In this document: piece after piece, positions 9,405 through 17,804 of the stretch | Numbering within the stretch: the stretch's first letter is position 1 | Layout: each line of letters starts with the position of its first letter | Assembly (NCBI GenBank): GCA_017551625.1 | Contig: JAFZLF010000040.1 | Coordinates: 62,001-126,000, forward strand | Reading direction: 5' to 3' | From: Clostridiales bacterium | GTDB lineage: Bacteria > Bacillota > Clostridia > Saccharofermentanales > Saccharofermentanaceae | Length of the DNA stretch: 64,000 nt | Notes under the pieces: model-generated | What the model was told of the DNA's origin: nothing | The model's input: the letters and a program-made list of their open reading frames with translations, nothing else | Databases searched by the model: none | Made by a program: the position numbers and the translations under genes

Positions 9405-10832
9405 ATGGGAATTTTCGATAGCAGCAGGGCATTTGGCGCCAGATGCGTGGGGATATCCAATGAAGGACTCGGTGTCGCGAGGATAGAAGAGCAGGGGGCA
9501 AAAGAAGACGGATTAAAGGTCTTCGTTGAAGATATGCTCCCCGGCGAGCGCGGCAAGATCCGCATCACGAAGAAAGAAAAGAACATGACATACGGCGAGA
9601 AGGTCTCTATATCTGAGCCTTCCGATAACCGTGTCACGCCTGTCTGTCCTGAATTTTCCCGCTGCGGCGGCTGCCAGCTCCAGCATGCCTCCTACGAATG
9701 CCAGCTGCGCATGAAGGAGAGCATGGTGAGGAATTGCCTCGTCCGTCTGGGCCGCTTTCCGGAAGAGGAGATCCGCGCCTTCATGGAACCGATCCTCGGT
9801 GCAAAAGATCAGCTCAACTATAGAAATCAGATGCAGTATCCCGTGGAGTACAGCCGCGAGAAGAGATGCGTGAATATAGGTCTTTTCGAACGAAATTCCC
9901 ATCGGATCGTGGAGCATGAAAAGTGTTATCTGGCCGATCCGGCAGCGGAGGTCGTAAGACAGGTCGCGCAGAAATTCTTCTCGGACCTTTCCCGTATCGA
10001 TGCGGCAAAGGCGCTCCGCCAGGTCGTGGTCAGATCCGGCTTCATGAGCAAGGAGATGATGGTCATCTTCGTGATCCGTAAGCAGGTAGCGATCGAAGGA
10101 GATGTCTTCGCCGCAGAATGTGCAGAGGCTTTACGACGGGCACATAACGGCACGCGTCTTATCAGCATCTGGACCGAAGAACGCCCCGAAGGCGTCAAGT
10201 GGAAGAGCCCGAAGGGTGTCTGGACGAATATCTGGGGCGAGACGACGATCCGCGAATTCCTCGAGAACCGCGTTTTCCGCATCTCTCCGGATTCCTTCTT
10301 CCAGATCAACTCGAAGCAGGCGGTCGTTCTTTACGGGAAGATCAAGGAGTACTTGCGGCTTGACGGAGTACTGCCGAGGCTTCTTTTAGACCTTTATTGC
10401 GGTACCGGAAGCATCGGTATCTACTGCTCGGACGCCTGCCACCACATGTTCGGGATCGAGTCCGTGGAATCTGCTGTCATCGATGCCAGAAATAACGCCA
10501 GAGCCAACTATATCGAAGATACCGAGTTCTTCTGCAGTAAGGCGGAGGACTTTGATTTCGGTGCCATGATGCCGGATGCGATCATCGTCGATCCGCCGAG
10601 AAAAGGCTGTGACGAGAAGCTTTTAAGTAAGATCCTGGAACTGGCTCCTACGAGGATCATATATGTATCCTGCAACCCGGCCACTCTCGCCCGTGACCTC
10701 AAGCGCTTCTTCCAGCTTCAGGAGGAAAGCGGCAAAAAGTACGGGATCAAGAAGATCTGCCCGGTCGATATGTTCCCTCAGACCACCCATGTAGAGACTG
10801 TGTGCCTCCTGAGCAACATTCAGCGTGCATAA
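9405..10832 (+). CDS. rlmD: RlmD/RlmCD (TrmA) family 23S rRNA uracil-5 methyltransferase
   Basis: 475 residues. A TRAM-like beta-barrel occupies about residues 1-75. An iron-sulfur cysteine cluster follows (Cys81, Cys87 and Cys90 in CPEFSRCGGC, and a later Cys in HEKCYL). The C-terminal SAM-binding fold has DLYCGTGSIG, the catalytic-loop DPPRKGCD and YVSCNPATLARDL, where the Cys is the expected nucleophile. The family places m5U in 23S rRNA (or tRNA for TrmA); which uridines this enzyme uses cannot be told from sequence. The start has AGAGG upstream. It appears monocistronic. Confidence 0.88.
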   Translation: MGIFDSSRAFGARCVGISNEGLGVARIEEQGAKEDGLKVFVEDMLPGERGKIRITKKEKNMTYGEKVSISEPSDNRVTPVCPEFSRCGGCQLQHASYECQLRMKESMVRNCLVRLGRFPEEEIRAFMEPILGAKDQLNYRNQMQYPVEYSREKRCVNIGLFERNSHRIVEHEKCYLADPAAEVVRQVAQKFFSDLSRIDAAKALRQVVVRSGFMSKEMMVIFVIRKQVAIEGDVFAAECAEALRRAHNGTRLISIWTEERPEGVKWKSPKGVWTNIWGETTIREFLENRVFRISPDSFFQINSKQAVVLYGKIKEYLRLDGVLPRLLLDLYCGTGSIGIYCSDACHHMFGIESVESAVIDARNNARANYIEDTEFFCSKAEDFDFGAMMPDAIIVDPPRKGCDEKLLSKILELAPTRIIYVSCNPATLARDLKRFFQLQEESGKKYGIKKICPVDMFPQTTHVETVCLLSNIQRA

Positions 10833-10846
10833 TGAAAATTTCCCTA

Positions 10847-10898
10847 TTGACAACTCCTGTCTAACGGATTAGACTATAGACAGTCGAACACATTAGAC
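10847..10898 (+). promoter_or_regulatory. Promoter and probable BlaI-type operator
   Basis: TTGACA (10847-10852) and TAGACT (10870-10875) are 17 bases apart. The perfect dyad GTCTAA-CGGA-TTAGAC (10859-10874) lies between and over these elements. Related half-sites recur at 10876-10882 and 10893-10898. This layout fits autorepression by the BlaI-like protein encoded next. Confidence 0.65.
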
Positions 10899-10911
10899 AA
10901 GGAGGTCCGAT

Positions 10912-11262
10912 ATGTCTGTTCCGAAAATCTTCGAAAGTGAATACAGATTCTGCCTGATCCTTTGGGAGAATGATCCGATCGGAAGTTCCCGCCTTGCCGC
11001 TTTATGCAAAGAGACGCTCGGCTGGAGCCGAACGACAACATATACCGTGATCAAAAGACTTGGTGACAGAGGTGTTCTGAAAAATGAGAACGCGGTCGTC
11101 ACGTCTCTTGTTTCCAAACAGGATGTGCAGGTATCCGAGATCGACGAACTTATGGATAAGACATTTGAGGGGTCACTTCCGGCTTTTATTGCAGCATTTG
11201 CCAAACGACAGAATTTATCAGACAAGGAAATTGAAGAGATAAGCCGCATTATTGAAAAGTAG
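10912..11262 (+). CDS. blaI: BlaI/MecI/CopY family transcriptional repressor
   Basis: 116 residues with the family's winged helix: an N-terminal ESEYRFCLILWEN helix, LGWSRTTTYTVIKRLGDRGVL as recognition helix and wing, then a short dimerisation tail. These repressors bind TACA/GACA-type dyads and are removed by proteolysis when the partner BlaR1 protease is activated. An AGGAGG precedes the ATG. It is followed after 11 bp by a BlaR1-like protease gene, and a dyad overlaps its promoter. The inducing signal is unknown; no beta-lactamase gene is present in the window. Confidence 0.85.
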   Translation: MSVPKIFESEYRFCLILWENDPIGSSRLAALCKETLGWSRTTTYTVIKRLGDRGVLKNENAVVTSLVSKQDVQVSEIDELMDKTFEGSLPAFIAAFAKRQNLSDKEIEEISRIIEK

Positions 11263-11273
11263 GAGAGTGTTTT

Positions 11274-12419
11274 ATGGAATCTCTGTTTATTAAGCTTATC
11301 AATCTGAGTATTTACGCAAGCATACTGGTTGCGGCGGTCCTTCTTCTGCGTCTGGTTTCCAGAAGATCACCAAAGTGGGTCATCTGTCTTATATGGGCAT
11401 TAGTCGGTATCCGGCTGGTCGTTCCTTTTTCTATACAGAGTTCATTTAGTTTGCTTCCGCAAAGTGAGCCGGTCTCCAGTACGGCTCTTCTTAAGACAGT
11501 TTCACTGTCACAGGCGCAGAAAGGGATCGTTTCATCAGGAGCAACTTCTGTCACTGAGGCCTCCCGATCGGGCAGCAGTTCTATTTTTCTTATTCTATCC
11601 TACATTTGGCTTTTCGGCGTGATCCTGATGCTTATTTATGGTGTTATCAGTTATATCGTATTGAGAAGAAATCTAAGGACCGCCACTTTATACGACGACG
11701 GAGTCAGACAGAGCGAGAAGGTGGATTCTCCTTTTGTTCTGGGATTCCTGAAGCCGACGATCTATATTCCGTATACCCTTTTTGGAAAAGATATGGAATA
11801 TGTCCTTTCCCATGAGAAGACCCACATCCGAAGAAAGGATCACCTTTGGAAGCCGGCGGGATTCCTGCTTTTGTCGGTCTACTGGTTCAACCCGGTGATC
11901 TGGCTGGCATATGCCGCGCTGTCCAAAGATATTGAATTAGCATGTGATGAGGAAGTCATCCGCTCTCTGGACAAGGACGAAAGGAAAGATTATTCCCGAG
12001 CGCTTCTTAACTTAAGTATGAGGCAGAAACTGATCACCGCATGTCCTGTGGCATTTGGGAAAACCGCGGTTAGGAACCGGGTGGTTCATGTAATGAATTA
12101 CAGAAAACCGGCGTTCTGGTCGGTGGTCATCACGATCGCTTGCTGTGTGGCTGTCGGGATCTGCTTTATGACAGAGCCGAAGAAACAAAATGCAGCCGCG
12201 AATGAAATCGATGAAACGCAGGACGTGGATGACTCAGAGGAAGGGTATTTTATATACGACGCTGAAAAAGGACTGCTGATCACAAACTTAAGTAGCGATC
12301 CGGAGGACGGAAATGGCACCCGATATATATATGCCGGAAAACAGGGTTCCGGAAAAGCGGTGATCGATGTATGGGGACCGAATAGGGAATATACCGTTAC
12401 GATGGCAGGCGAGGGTTAA
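11274..12419 (+). CDS. BlaR1/MecR1-like M56 membrane metallopeptidase with a short sensor tail
   Basis: 381 residues. Several N-terminal membrane helices (about 10-30, 35-55 and 100-120) surround a cytoplasmic M56 domain with HEKTH zinc ligands (VLSHEKTHIRRKDHLWK) and the downstream ELACDEEVIR acidic motif. A final helix near residue 280 is followed by only about 80 extracellular residues. Classical BlaR1 carries a penicillin-binding sensor of about 250 residues there, so this protein probably senses something else or needs a partner. In the family, sensing triggers zinc-dependent proteolysis that inactivates BlaI. It ends with TAA 178 bp before a lipoprotein gene that might supply the sensor; that link is inference. 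Confidence 0.8.
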   Translation: MESLFIKLINLSIYASILVAAVLLLRLVSRRSPKWVICLIWALVGIRLVVPFSIQSSFSLLPQSEPVSSTALLKTVSLSQAQKGIVSSGATSVTEASRSGSSSIFLILSYIWLFGVILMLIYGVISYIVLRRNLRTATLYDDGVRQSEKVDSPFVLGFLKPTIYIPYTLFGKDMEYVLSHEKTHIRRKDHLWKPAGFLLLSVYWFNPVIWLAYAALSKDIELACDEEVIRSLDKDERKDYSRALLNLSMRQKLITACPVAFGKTAVRNRVVHVMNYRKPAFWSVVITIACCVAVGICFMTEPKKQNAAANEIDETQDVDDSEEGYFIYDAEKGLLITNLSSDPEDGNGTRYIYAGKQGSGKAVIDVWGPNREYTVTMAGEG

Positions 12420-12506
12420 GACACATCGGTAAGGACACAGGGTCCGTTGAATTATATAAAGATCCAAAGAAACTAAAGGTCTGAAAAGATCTATATGTCG
12501 CATTTT

Positions 12507-12528
12507 GACCAGGGGAAGATCCCTGGTC
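12507..12528. other. Perfect hairpin between the blaR1-like gene and the lipoprotein gene
   Basis: GACCAGGG pairs with CCCTGGTC around GAAGAT. No T-tract follows, so a simple terminator is unlikely. It may be an operator or a processing site. Confidence 0.4.
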
Positions 12529-12596
12529 CGGGCATTGCTTTGCTTTTCATGCCATAAAAACGATTCAGGCATCGGGAATAAAAAAGAGGTGAAATC

Positions 12597-14972
12597 ATGA
12601 TGTTGAAAAAATGGAGAAAAAAGTTTGTCAGACTGTTGTCGGCATCGCTTGTGCTGTCGATGCTGATGCCGCTTTCTTCCTGCGGGAAGAAGAAGGAAAA
12701 AAAGGTGAATAAGATCACTTCGGATACTCCCTGGTTCGAAGCGGAGATCATAGATGTGGATTCCTGGGTCCCTTCGGATAAAGAGGTATCCTGGTTTAAC
12801 TCGGAGTATGCAGGAAGCGATGACAAGTATTATGTGGTCTTTTTGGGAGGAGAGTATAAAACACCCGCCGAAAATGAAGCTGATGCATCATCTTTTAACG
12901 ATCGGGATTATGATATCTATGTTGCCTGCGTCATCGATAAAGAATCCGGAAAGGTCGTAAATACCATAGATCTGGACCGCGATACAGATAAAAGAATGTT
13001 TGCTAATGAGTTCGTTACCGCTGTTGTTTATGTGGACGGGAAAATTACGGCCACGGCGAATACCAAAGAACGCGATTATGATCCGTTGACTGGGGAACTA
13101 CTGGAGACCCGCACGATTTCAGCGGTATCAGGTTATTTCGACACGCAGTATTACAACGTGGGAGGGTATACGGTTGCTACGATTAGGGAATATGCTGACG
13201 ATGGGAGCGGCGCCTATAATTTCCGGATAAAGTCTCCCGACGGTACAGAAAAAAAAGCTCGGTTCTATGAGTGGGGCACAAGTGTCTATTTAGAGTCTAT
13301 TCTTCCCGAAAGCAAAACTACGGCGACCGTTTTCACGACAACAAGCAAGGGGAGAAGGGTATTCAAACTGGATCTTGTTGAAGGAGAACTGACAGAGATC
13401 AATGCAGAAAAATATGCATGGCTTGACTTCAGTTTCCTGTACGGTACCATTGTCGGTTCTGATGGAAAGATATATGGCAGGTCGGTGGATGGAATCGGCC
13501 GGATCGATATGGACGAAAAAAAGTTAGAGAAGGTTTTTGACTATAACTGGTGCGGATTAAACAGAGGAATAATGGATTGGAATCTCAGTTTAGCTGAATG
13601 CGGCGGAGATACATATACTTTTATTGGCAAAAACAGTTTGGAGAATGTATATTCATTTGACGATCAGAGCTTTCAGATCGTCAGACTTAAGAGAGCGAAG
13701 GAAAATCCGCATGTCGGGAAAACGGTCCTGGAACTGTATGTGCCTTTCCTTACCAAAACTCTCGGTGAAGCGATAAAAAAGTTTAATGAGACAAGCGACA
13801 AGGACTTCATTATCGTATCGGACCGCTATAAGTCGTCCGATTACGAAGAGGATCTGTATAAAATTTCAGTAGATGATTCGGATGCCTATCAGGCAGATCA
13901 GCTCAATCTCATTTCAGTGATGGGTAATGATCTGGCCCTGGACATCTTAAGCGGAGAAGGTCCGGATATTCTCATCGATACGACAGAATATGCCAGACTG
14001 AACACCTCTGAATATCTTCTGGATCTTTCTCCGTATGTGAAGGACTCTGATCCGGAGCAGTACTTTACCAACATTATCGATTGCGTGAAAACAGATGGTA
14101 GTATCTATCAGCTGCCGGTCAGTTTTTCCTTAAGAGGGATCCTGACGGATGCATCAAAAGCCGGAGATTCCGGTAAGGGCTTTACTTTCGAGGAATATCC
14201 GGAGTTTATAAAGCAAGAGAGAAATGGCGTGGATGTGATCGATTATGGGCAGGCATTATATTTCGCCAACCTGTTTCAGGCAGAAAAAGAGAAGTTTTAT
14301 AAAGACGGGAAACTGGATCTCTCTGCCCCGGAATTTGCTCGAATGGCGGATTTTGTAAAGTATAATGTCCCGAAAAAAGGCGGATACTCTGATAAAGTCG
14401 ATGAGGAATATCAGGGATATGTTGATTATACAGGTCTTAGTGGTCTCGGAAGCTTTTTCCTGGAAATGCGCCCGACATCGAAGATCAAGGATCCGACTCT
14501 TCTCGGAGATCCTTCTTCCGACGGAAGAGGTCCGCAAGTTTTTTCGCGGTGTTCTGTAGCTATATCTGCAAATACGGCTGACCCTGACGGATGTGGCGAG
14601 TTTGTTAAGACCTTGCTTTCGGAAGATATGCAGGAGAACTTTGCTATGGGTGACTGTTTTGTCTTAAACCGCAAGGCATTGCGTAGCGTTGCAGAAGATG
14701 CCATCGCATACTATAACGATGGCGGCTTAATTTCAGGATTCACATTTACTTCTGGCGAAATGAGGCACGTCGGAGACTATTACTCGATGAAGGATGTTGA
14801 AAAGGCAGAGAAGCTTCTTTCGACCTGCTCGGGAATACTGTATGAAGATGCAGATATCAGCATGATCCTTATCGAGGAGATGCCTGCGTATTTTGAGGGT
14901 CAGAAGGATCTTTCGCAGGTGAGCTCTACTATAGAGAACCGGGCCCGCCAGGTCTTAAATGAGAGGAAATGA
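12597..14972 (+). CDS. Large lipoprotein with a C-terminal solute-binding-protein-like half
   Basis: 791 residues (790 if the adjacent ATG at 12600 is used), with AGAGGTG upstream. The lipoprotein signal peptide ends in the lipobox LSSC with Cys29. Residues 40-370 are beta-rich with repeated short blades (for example VVNTIDLDRDTDK and RVFKLDLVEGELTE), possibly a propeller. Residues 375-791 resemble family 1 extracellular solute-binding proteins: KTLGEAIKKFNETS, a LDILSGEGPDILID motif, then TDGSIYQLPVSFSLRGI. No permease genes are nearby, so sensing or an orphan binding role is as likely as transport. Base composition is lower in G+C than the flanking genes. I do not recognise a characterised homologue. 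Confidence 0.7.
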   Translation: MMLKKWRKKFVRLLSASLVLSMLMPLSSCGKKKEKKVNKITSDTPWFEAEIIDVDSWVPSDKEVSWFNSEYAGSDDKYYVVFLGGEYKTPAENEADASSFNDRDYDIYVACVIDKESGKVVNTIDLDRDTDKRMFANEFVTAVVYVDGKITATANTKERDYDPLTGELLETRTISAVSGYFDTQYYNVGGYTVATIREYADDGSGAYNFRIKSPDGTEKKARFYEWGTSVYLESILPESKTTATVFTTTSKGRRVFKLDLVEGELTEINAEKYAWLDFSFLYGTIVGSDGKIYGRSVDGIGRIDMDEKKLEKVFDYNWCGLNRGIMDWNLSLAECGGDTYTFIGKNSLENVYSFDDQSFQIVRLKRAKENPHVGKTVLELYVPFLTKTLGEAIKKFNETSDKDFIIVSDRYKSSDYEEDLYKISVDDSDAYQADQLNLISVMGNDLALDILSGEGPDILIDTTEYARLNTSEYLLDLSPYVKDSDPEQYFTNIIDCVKTDGSIYQLPVSFSLRGILTDASKAGDSGKGFTFEEYPEFIKQERNGVDVIDYGQALYFANLFQAEKEKFYKDGKLDLSAPEFARMADFVKYNVPKKGGYSDKVDEEYQGYVDYTGLSGLGSFFLEMRPTSKIKDPTLLGDPSSDGRGPQVFSRCSVAISANTADPDGCGEFVKTLLSEDMQENFAMGDCFVLNRKALRSVAEDAIAYYNDGGLISGFTFTSGEMRHVGDYYSMKDVEKAEKLLSTCSGILYEDADISMILIEEMPAYFEGQKDLSQVSSTIENRARQVLNERK

Positions 14973-15025
14973 CCGTTCCCGCCATACCCCGCTTCTTTGC
15001 AAAAAACGGAGATTTCAGTTCGTGC

Positions 15026-15075
15026 TTGTGGTTTCCTCTTTGGTTTTAGTACAATAAAGAAAAACCAAAGAGGAG
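15026..15075 (+). promoter_or_regulatory. Promoter with a long dyad ahead of hydF
   Basis: TTGTGG (15026-15031) and TACAAT (15050-15055) are 18 bases apart. CCTCTTTGGTTTT (15035-15047) is the exact reverse complement of 15061-15073, so the -10 sits in the loop of a 13-bp palindrome whose right arm runs into the GAGGAG ribosome site (15070-15075). This could be an operator or an SD-sequestering hairpin. Confidence 0.45.
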
Positions 15076-15085
15076 TCCTGGTGGT

Positions 15086-16294
15086 ATGGAACTGTCTTCA
15101 ACGCCGCGCGGAGAGCGCATATATATCGGTTTTTTCGGAATGAGGAACGCCGGAAAATCAAGTGTGGTCAACGCATTTACGAATCAGGAGATCGCGATCG
15201 TTTCCGATGTCAAAGGAACGACGACAGACCCTGTATATAAGGCGATGGAGCTTTTGCCCCTGGGTCCTGTCATGATCGTGGATACCCCCGGCATGGACGA
15301 CGAGGGCGAACTGGGACTTCTCCGTATCGAAAAGTGTAAAGAAGTCATGGCCAAGGTCGATATCGCGATCCTGGTCGTAGACGGCACCCTCGGTATGACA
15401 GACGGTGACCGCGTCTTAAAGAAGATGTTCGAAGAGAGGAATCTCCCTTACATTACGGTATATAACAAGCTCGATCTGGTGCCGCAGCGCATCGGGAAGG
15501 GAAGAACGAGAGAGGTCGTTCAGGACAGTATCTGGGTGTCGGCTTCCGACAAGATCAATATCAACGATCTGAAGGAAATGGTCGCACATCTGGTCGTGGA
15601 TCCAAGTAATGGAAGAAGGATCATCTCGGATCTTATCGAAGAAGGAGATATCGTTGTACTCGTTACACCGATCGATGAGGCCGCGCCGAAGGGCCGCCTG
15701 ATCCTTCCGCAGCAGCAGACGCTCCGCGATATTTTGGACAGCAATGCTATCGGGGTCGTGACACAGGTCGATCAGATCCCGCAGGTCCTTTCCTCGTTAA
15801 GCAAGCCCCCGAAGCTGGTCGTCACCGACAGCCAGGCCTTTAAAGAAGTAAATGAACTGGTTCCGGAGGAGATTCCGCTGACGTCTTTCTCCATGCTCTT
15901 TGCCCGCTATAAAGGCGACCTCGGCGAAGCGATTCTTTCTGCCAGATTCTTAGATACACTTGAAGATGGTGCACGTATCCTCATTTCCGAGGGATGTACG
16001 CATCACCGCCAGTGCAATGATATCGGCACGGTGAAACTTCCGAAGATGATCGAGAAAACAACAGGGAAGGATTTCCATTTTGAGTGGTCCTCCGGCGATT
16101 CTTTCCCGGATGACCTGAAGGACTTTGATCTCGTGATCCACTGCGGCGGCTGTATGCTCAATCCCAGAGAAATGATGCACCGCATCCGCATCTGCCAGAA
16201 CGCAGGCGTGCCGATCACGAACTATGGCGTGATCCTGGCGCATATGCAGGGGATCCTGCCGCGTGTGTCCGCGCCTCTACTAGGAAAGAGCTGA
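15086..16294 (+). CDS. hydF: [FeFe]-hydrogenase maturation GTPase HydF
   Basis: 402 residues with the family's three domains: an N-terminal GTPase (G1 GMRNAGKSS at 18-26, the DTPG switch, NKLD), a dimerisation domain, and a C-terminal cluster-binding domain. The last shows Cys304-x-His306 and His352-Cys353-x-x-Cys356 (IHCGGC), the expected [4Fe-4S] and di-iron precursor ligands. HydF is the scaffold that passes the assembled subcluster to HydA. It implies [FeFe]-hydrogenase and hydrogen metabolism, although hydE, hydG and hydA are not in this window. It converges on the end of the V-ATPase operon. Confidence 0.96.
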   Translation: MELSSTPRGERIYIGFFGMRNAGKSSVVNAFTNQEIAIVSDVKGTTTDPVYKAMELLPLGPVMIVDTPGMDDEGELGLLRIEKCKEVMAKVDIAILVVDGTLGMTDGDRVLKKMFEERNLPYITVYNKLDLVPQRIGKGRTREVVQDSIWVSASDKININDLKEMVAHLVVDPSNGRRIISDLIEEGDIVVLVTPIDEAAPKGRLILPQQQTLRDILDSNAIGVVTQVDQIPQVLSSLSKPPKLVVTDSQAFKEVNELVPEEIPLTSFSMLFARYKGDLGEAILSARFLDTLEDGARILISEGCTHHRQCNDIGTVKLPKMIEKTTGKDFHFEWSSGDSFPDDLKDFDLVIHCGGCMLNPREMMHRIRICQNAGVPITNYGVILAHMQGILPRVSAPLLGKS

Positions 16295-16303
16295 TCTTTT
16301 TTC

Positions 16304-17038
16304 TTACTTGTGCCAGGAATTGTTTACCGGGTCGATGCTGTTGATCTTTGCCTCATCGGACATCTCTTCCGCAAGAAGATCTTTTTCTTCCGGTACCTCA
16401 GGTGCCCCTTCTTCAGATGAAGACGTTTCTGCAGAAGCCTGGATCTTTTTCTGGATACGTTCATTCCTGATGACGCGGATAAGAAATCTCACACAGAAGA
16501 AAGTACCGATGGCATTGATGAGTACGAAGATACTCGTGAAGAGCATGGTGAAACGGTTTTTGTGGCGAATACCTTCCTGCTTTGCACTTTTATAGTCTTT
16601 CCATGCTTCTTCCGTCGAGGGGTCATCGTAAGTGGAAACGAAATACTCATCTGCGCCGGTATGGAATATTCTGAGACGGTAGCAGGTCTCATCTGATTCA
16701 GTAGTATAGATATAATCCATTTCACGGTATCTGTTGTAGGTGACTGGGGTCGTAAAGATCTTGGGATCCTCTTTGGTTATGAGGATGACTTCATAGCCGT
16801 GTTCTTCACTAACTCCGCTTAAATAGCAATCGATCTCTCCTTCGGGGAAGAATTCGTCAAATGAACCTGTTTTAGGAATAAACAGGGAGATGAAAAGAAA
16901 AAGGAATGTCAGGAAAAGAACAGCAAAGAAAGTAAGACCCAGGCCGCCCCACAGTTTCATTTCACGCGAGGTTGGCGCAGGACGGTCTGTCCCGTTACTT
17001 CCACTGTTCGGATTAAAAAAGAAAAACCAGAAGAACAT
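16304..17038 (-). CDS. Two-helix membrane protein of unknown function
   Basis: 244 residues. A Phe/Trp-rich start is followed by a membrane helix at about 29-53 (GLTFFAVLFLTFLFLFISLFI), an outside segment of about 110 residues (GEIDCYLSGVSEEHGYEVILITKED...), a second helix at about 164-188 and an acidic cytoplasmic tail (SSSEEGAPEVPEEKDLLAEE). It follows the V-ATPase D gene by 41 bp in the same direction and may be its last co-transcribed gene. I do not recognise a family. The extracellular part is rich in beta-prone residues, so binding is more plausible than catalysis. Confidence 0.6.
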   Translation of the reverse strand: MFFWFFFFNPNSGSNGTDRPAPTSREMKLWGGLGLTFFAVLFLTFLFLFISLFIPKTGSFDEFFPEGEIDCYLSGVSEEHGYEVILITKEDPKIFTTPVTYNRYREMDYIYTTESDETCYRLRIFHTGADEYFVSTYDDPSTEEAWKDYKSAKQEGIRHKNRFTMLFTSIFVLINAIGTFFCVRFLIRVIRNERIQKKIQASAETSSSEEGAPEVPEEKDLLAEEMSDEAKINSIDPVNNSWHK

Positions 17039-17078
17039 GATCCCTTTAGATCTCCATCAGGGATGACGGGAAAAACGG

Positions 17079-17786
17079 TCAGGTCTGTGCCTCAGAAGTT
17101 TCGGCAAATTCCTGTTCGAAGAGCTGCTCTCTGGCAAGTCTCTCACGGATCGTCTTTTCGATCATCATGTCCTTGACCTTCATAAGACGCGTGGTCGCGG
17201 AACGCTCGCTTTCGTCCAGTTTCATGGTAATGTAGCGGATCTTCTCCTCATAGTCCGGGATCATGACGTGCTCGAGCGCGTTAACACGACGGCGGGTCTT
17301 CTCGATCTCGGAAGCCATGAGCTGACATTTCTTCTCGATCTCCGCAAGAGCGATCAGATCGGGCATGATGTCAGAAAGTGCGAGGATCGCATCATCTAAG
17401 TCGATCGGGGTGAAGGAGTAGCCGTAAGAATAGATATCTCCCTCATCCGCGGTCTTATACTGTGCTTTAAAAACCGGAACCTTAACGCTCATGACGTTCT
17501 TTTCCGATACTTCCAGAGACATGCTCTGCTTATGGTACATCATGGCGACGGCGATCGCCTGATTGGACATCAGGGATCTGGCGACAGACATGTGCTGGTT
17601 GGCAACTTCGAGCTTTGCTTCCACTTCGCGGCGGATGCGCTTGTTCTCACGTACAGCTTCGAGGAACTGGCGCATGAGTTCGTCACGCTTGTCCTTGAGA
17701 AGCTTGTGTCCGCGGCGCGCGGTAACCAGGCGCTTCTTCAAGCGTGTCAGTTCCATTCTTGTCGGATTTACATTCGCGGTTGCCAT
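17079..17786 (-). CDS. ntpD: V-type ATP synthase subunit D
   Basis: 235 residues (family about 200-215, here with a longer tail). The family's N-terminus NVNPTRMELTRLKKRLVTARRGHKLLKDKRDELMR is seen, followed by a long coiled coil and the C-terminal return helix RVNALEHVMIPDYEEKIRYI. It forms the central shaft that couples ATP hydrolysis in the A3B3 head to the membrane rotor. It lies directly after ntpB. Confidence 0.95.
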   Translation of the reverse strand: MATANVNPTRMELTRLKKRLVTARRGHKLLKDKRDELMRQFLEAVRENKRIRREVEAKLEVANQHMSVARSLMSNQAIAVAMMYHKQSMSLEVSEKNVMSVKVPVFKAQYKTADEGDIYSYGYSFTPIDLDDAILALSDIMPDLIALAEIEKKCQLMASEIEKTRRRVNALEHVMIPDYEEKIRYITMKLDESERSATTRLMKVKDMMIEKTIRERLAREQLFEQEFAETSEAQT

Positions 17787-17804
17787 GTTTCTTCCGTCTC
17801 TTTC

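Noticed and set aside
11274..12419. Frameshifted full-length BlaR1
   Set aside because: Reading past the stop in the other frames gives no penicillin-binding domain before the next gene, so the short form appears genuine.
12507..12528. Terminator between the blaR1-like gene and the lipoprotein gene
   Set aside because: The hairpin is perfect but no T-tract follows, so it was listed only as a hairpin.
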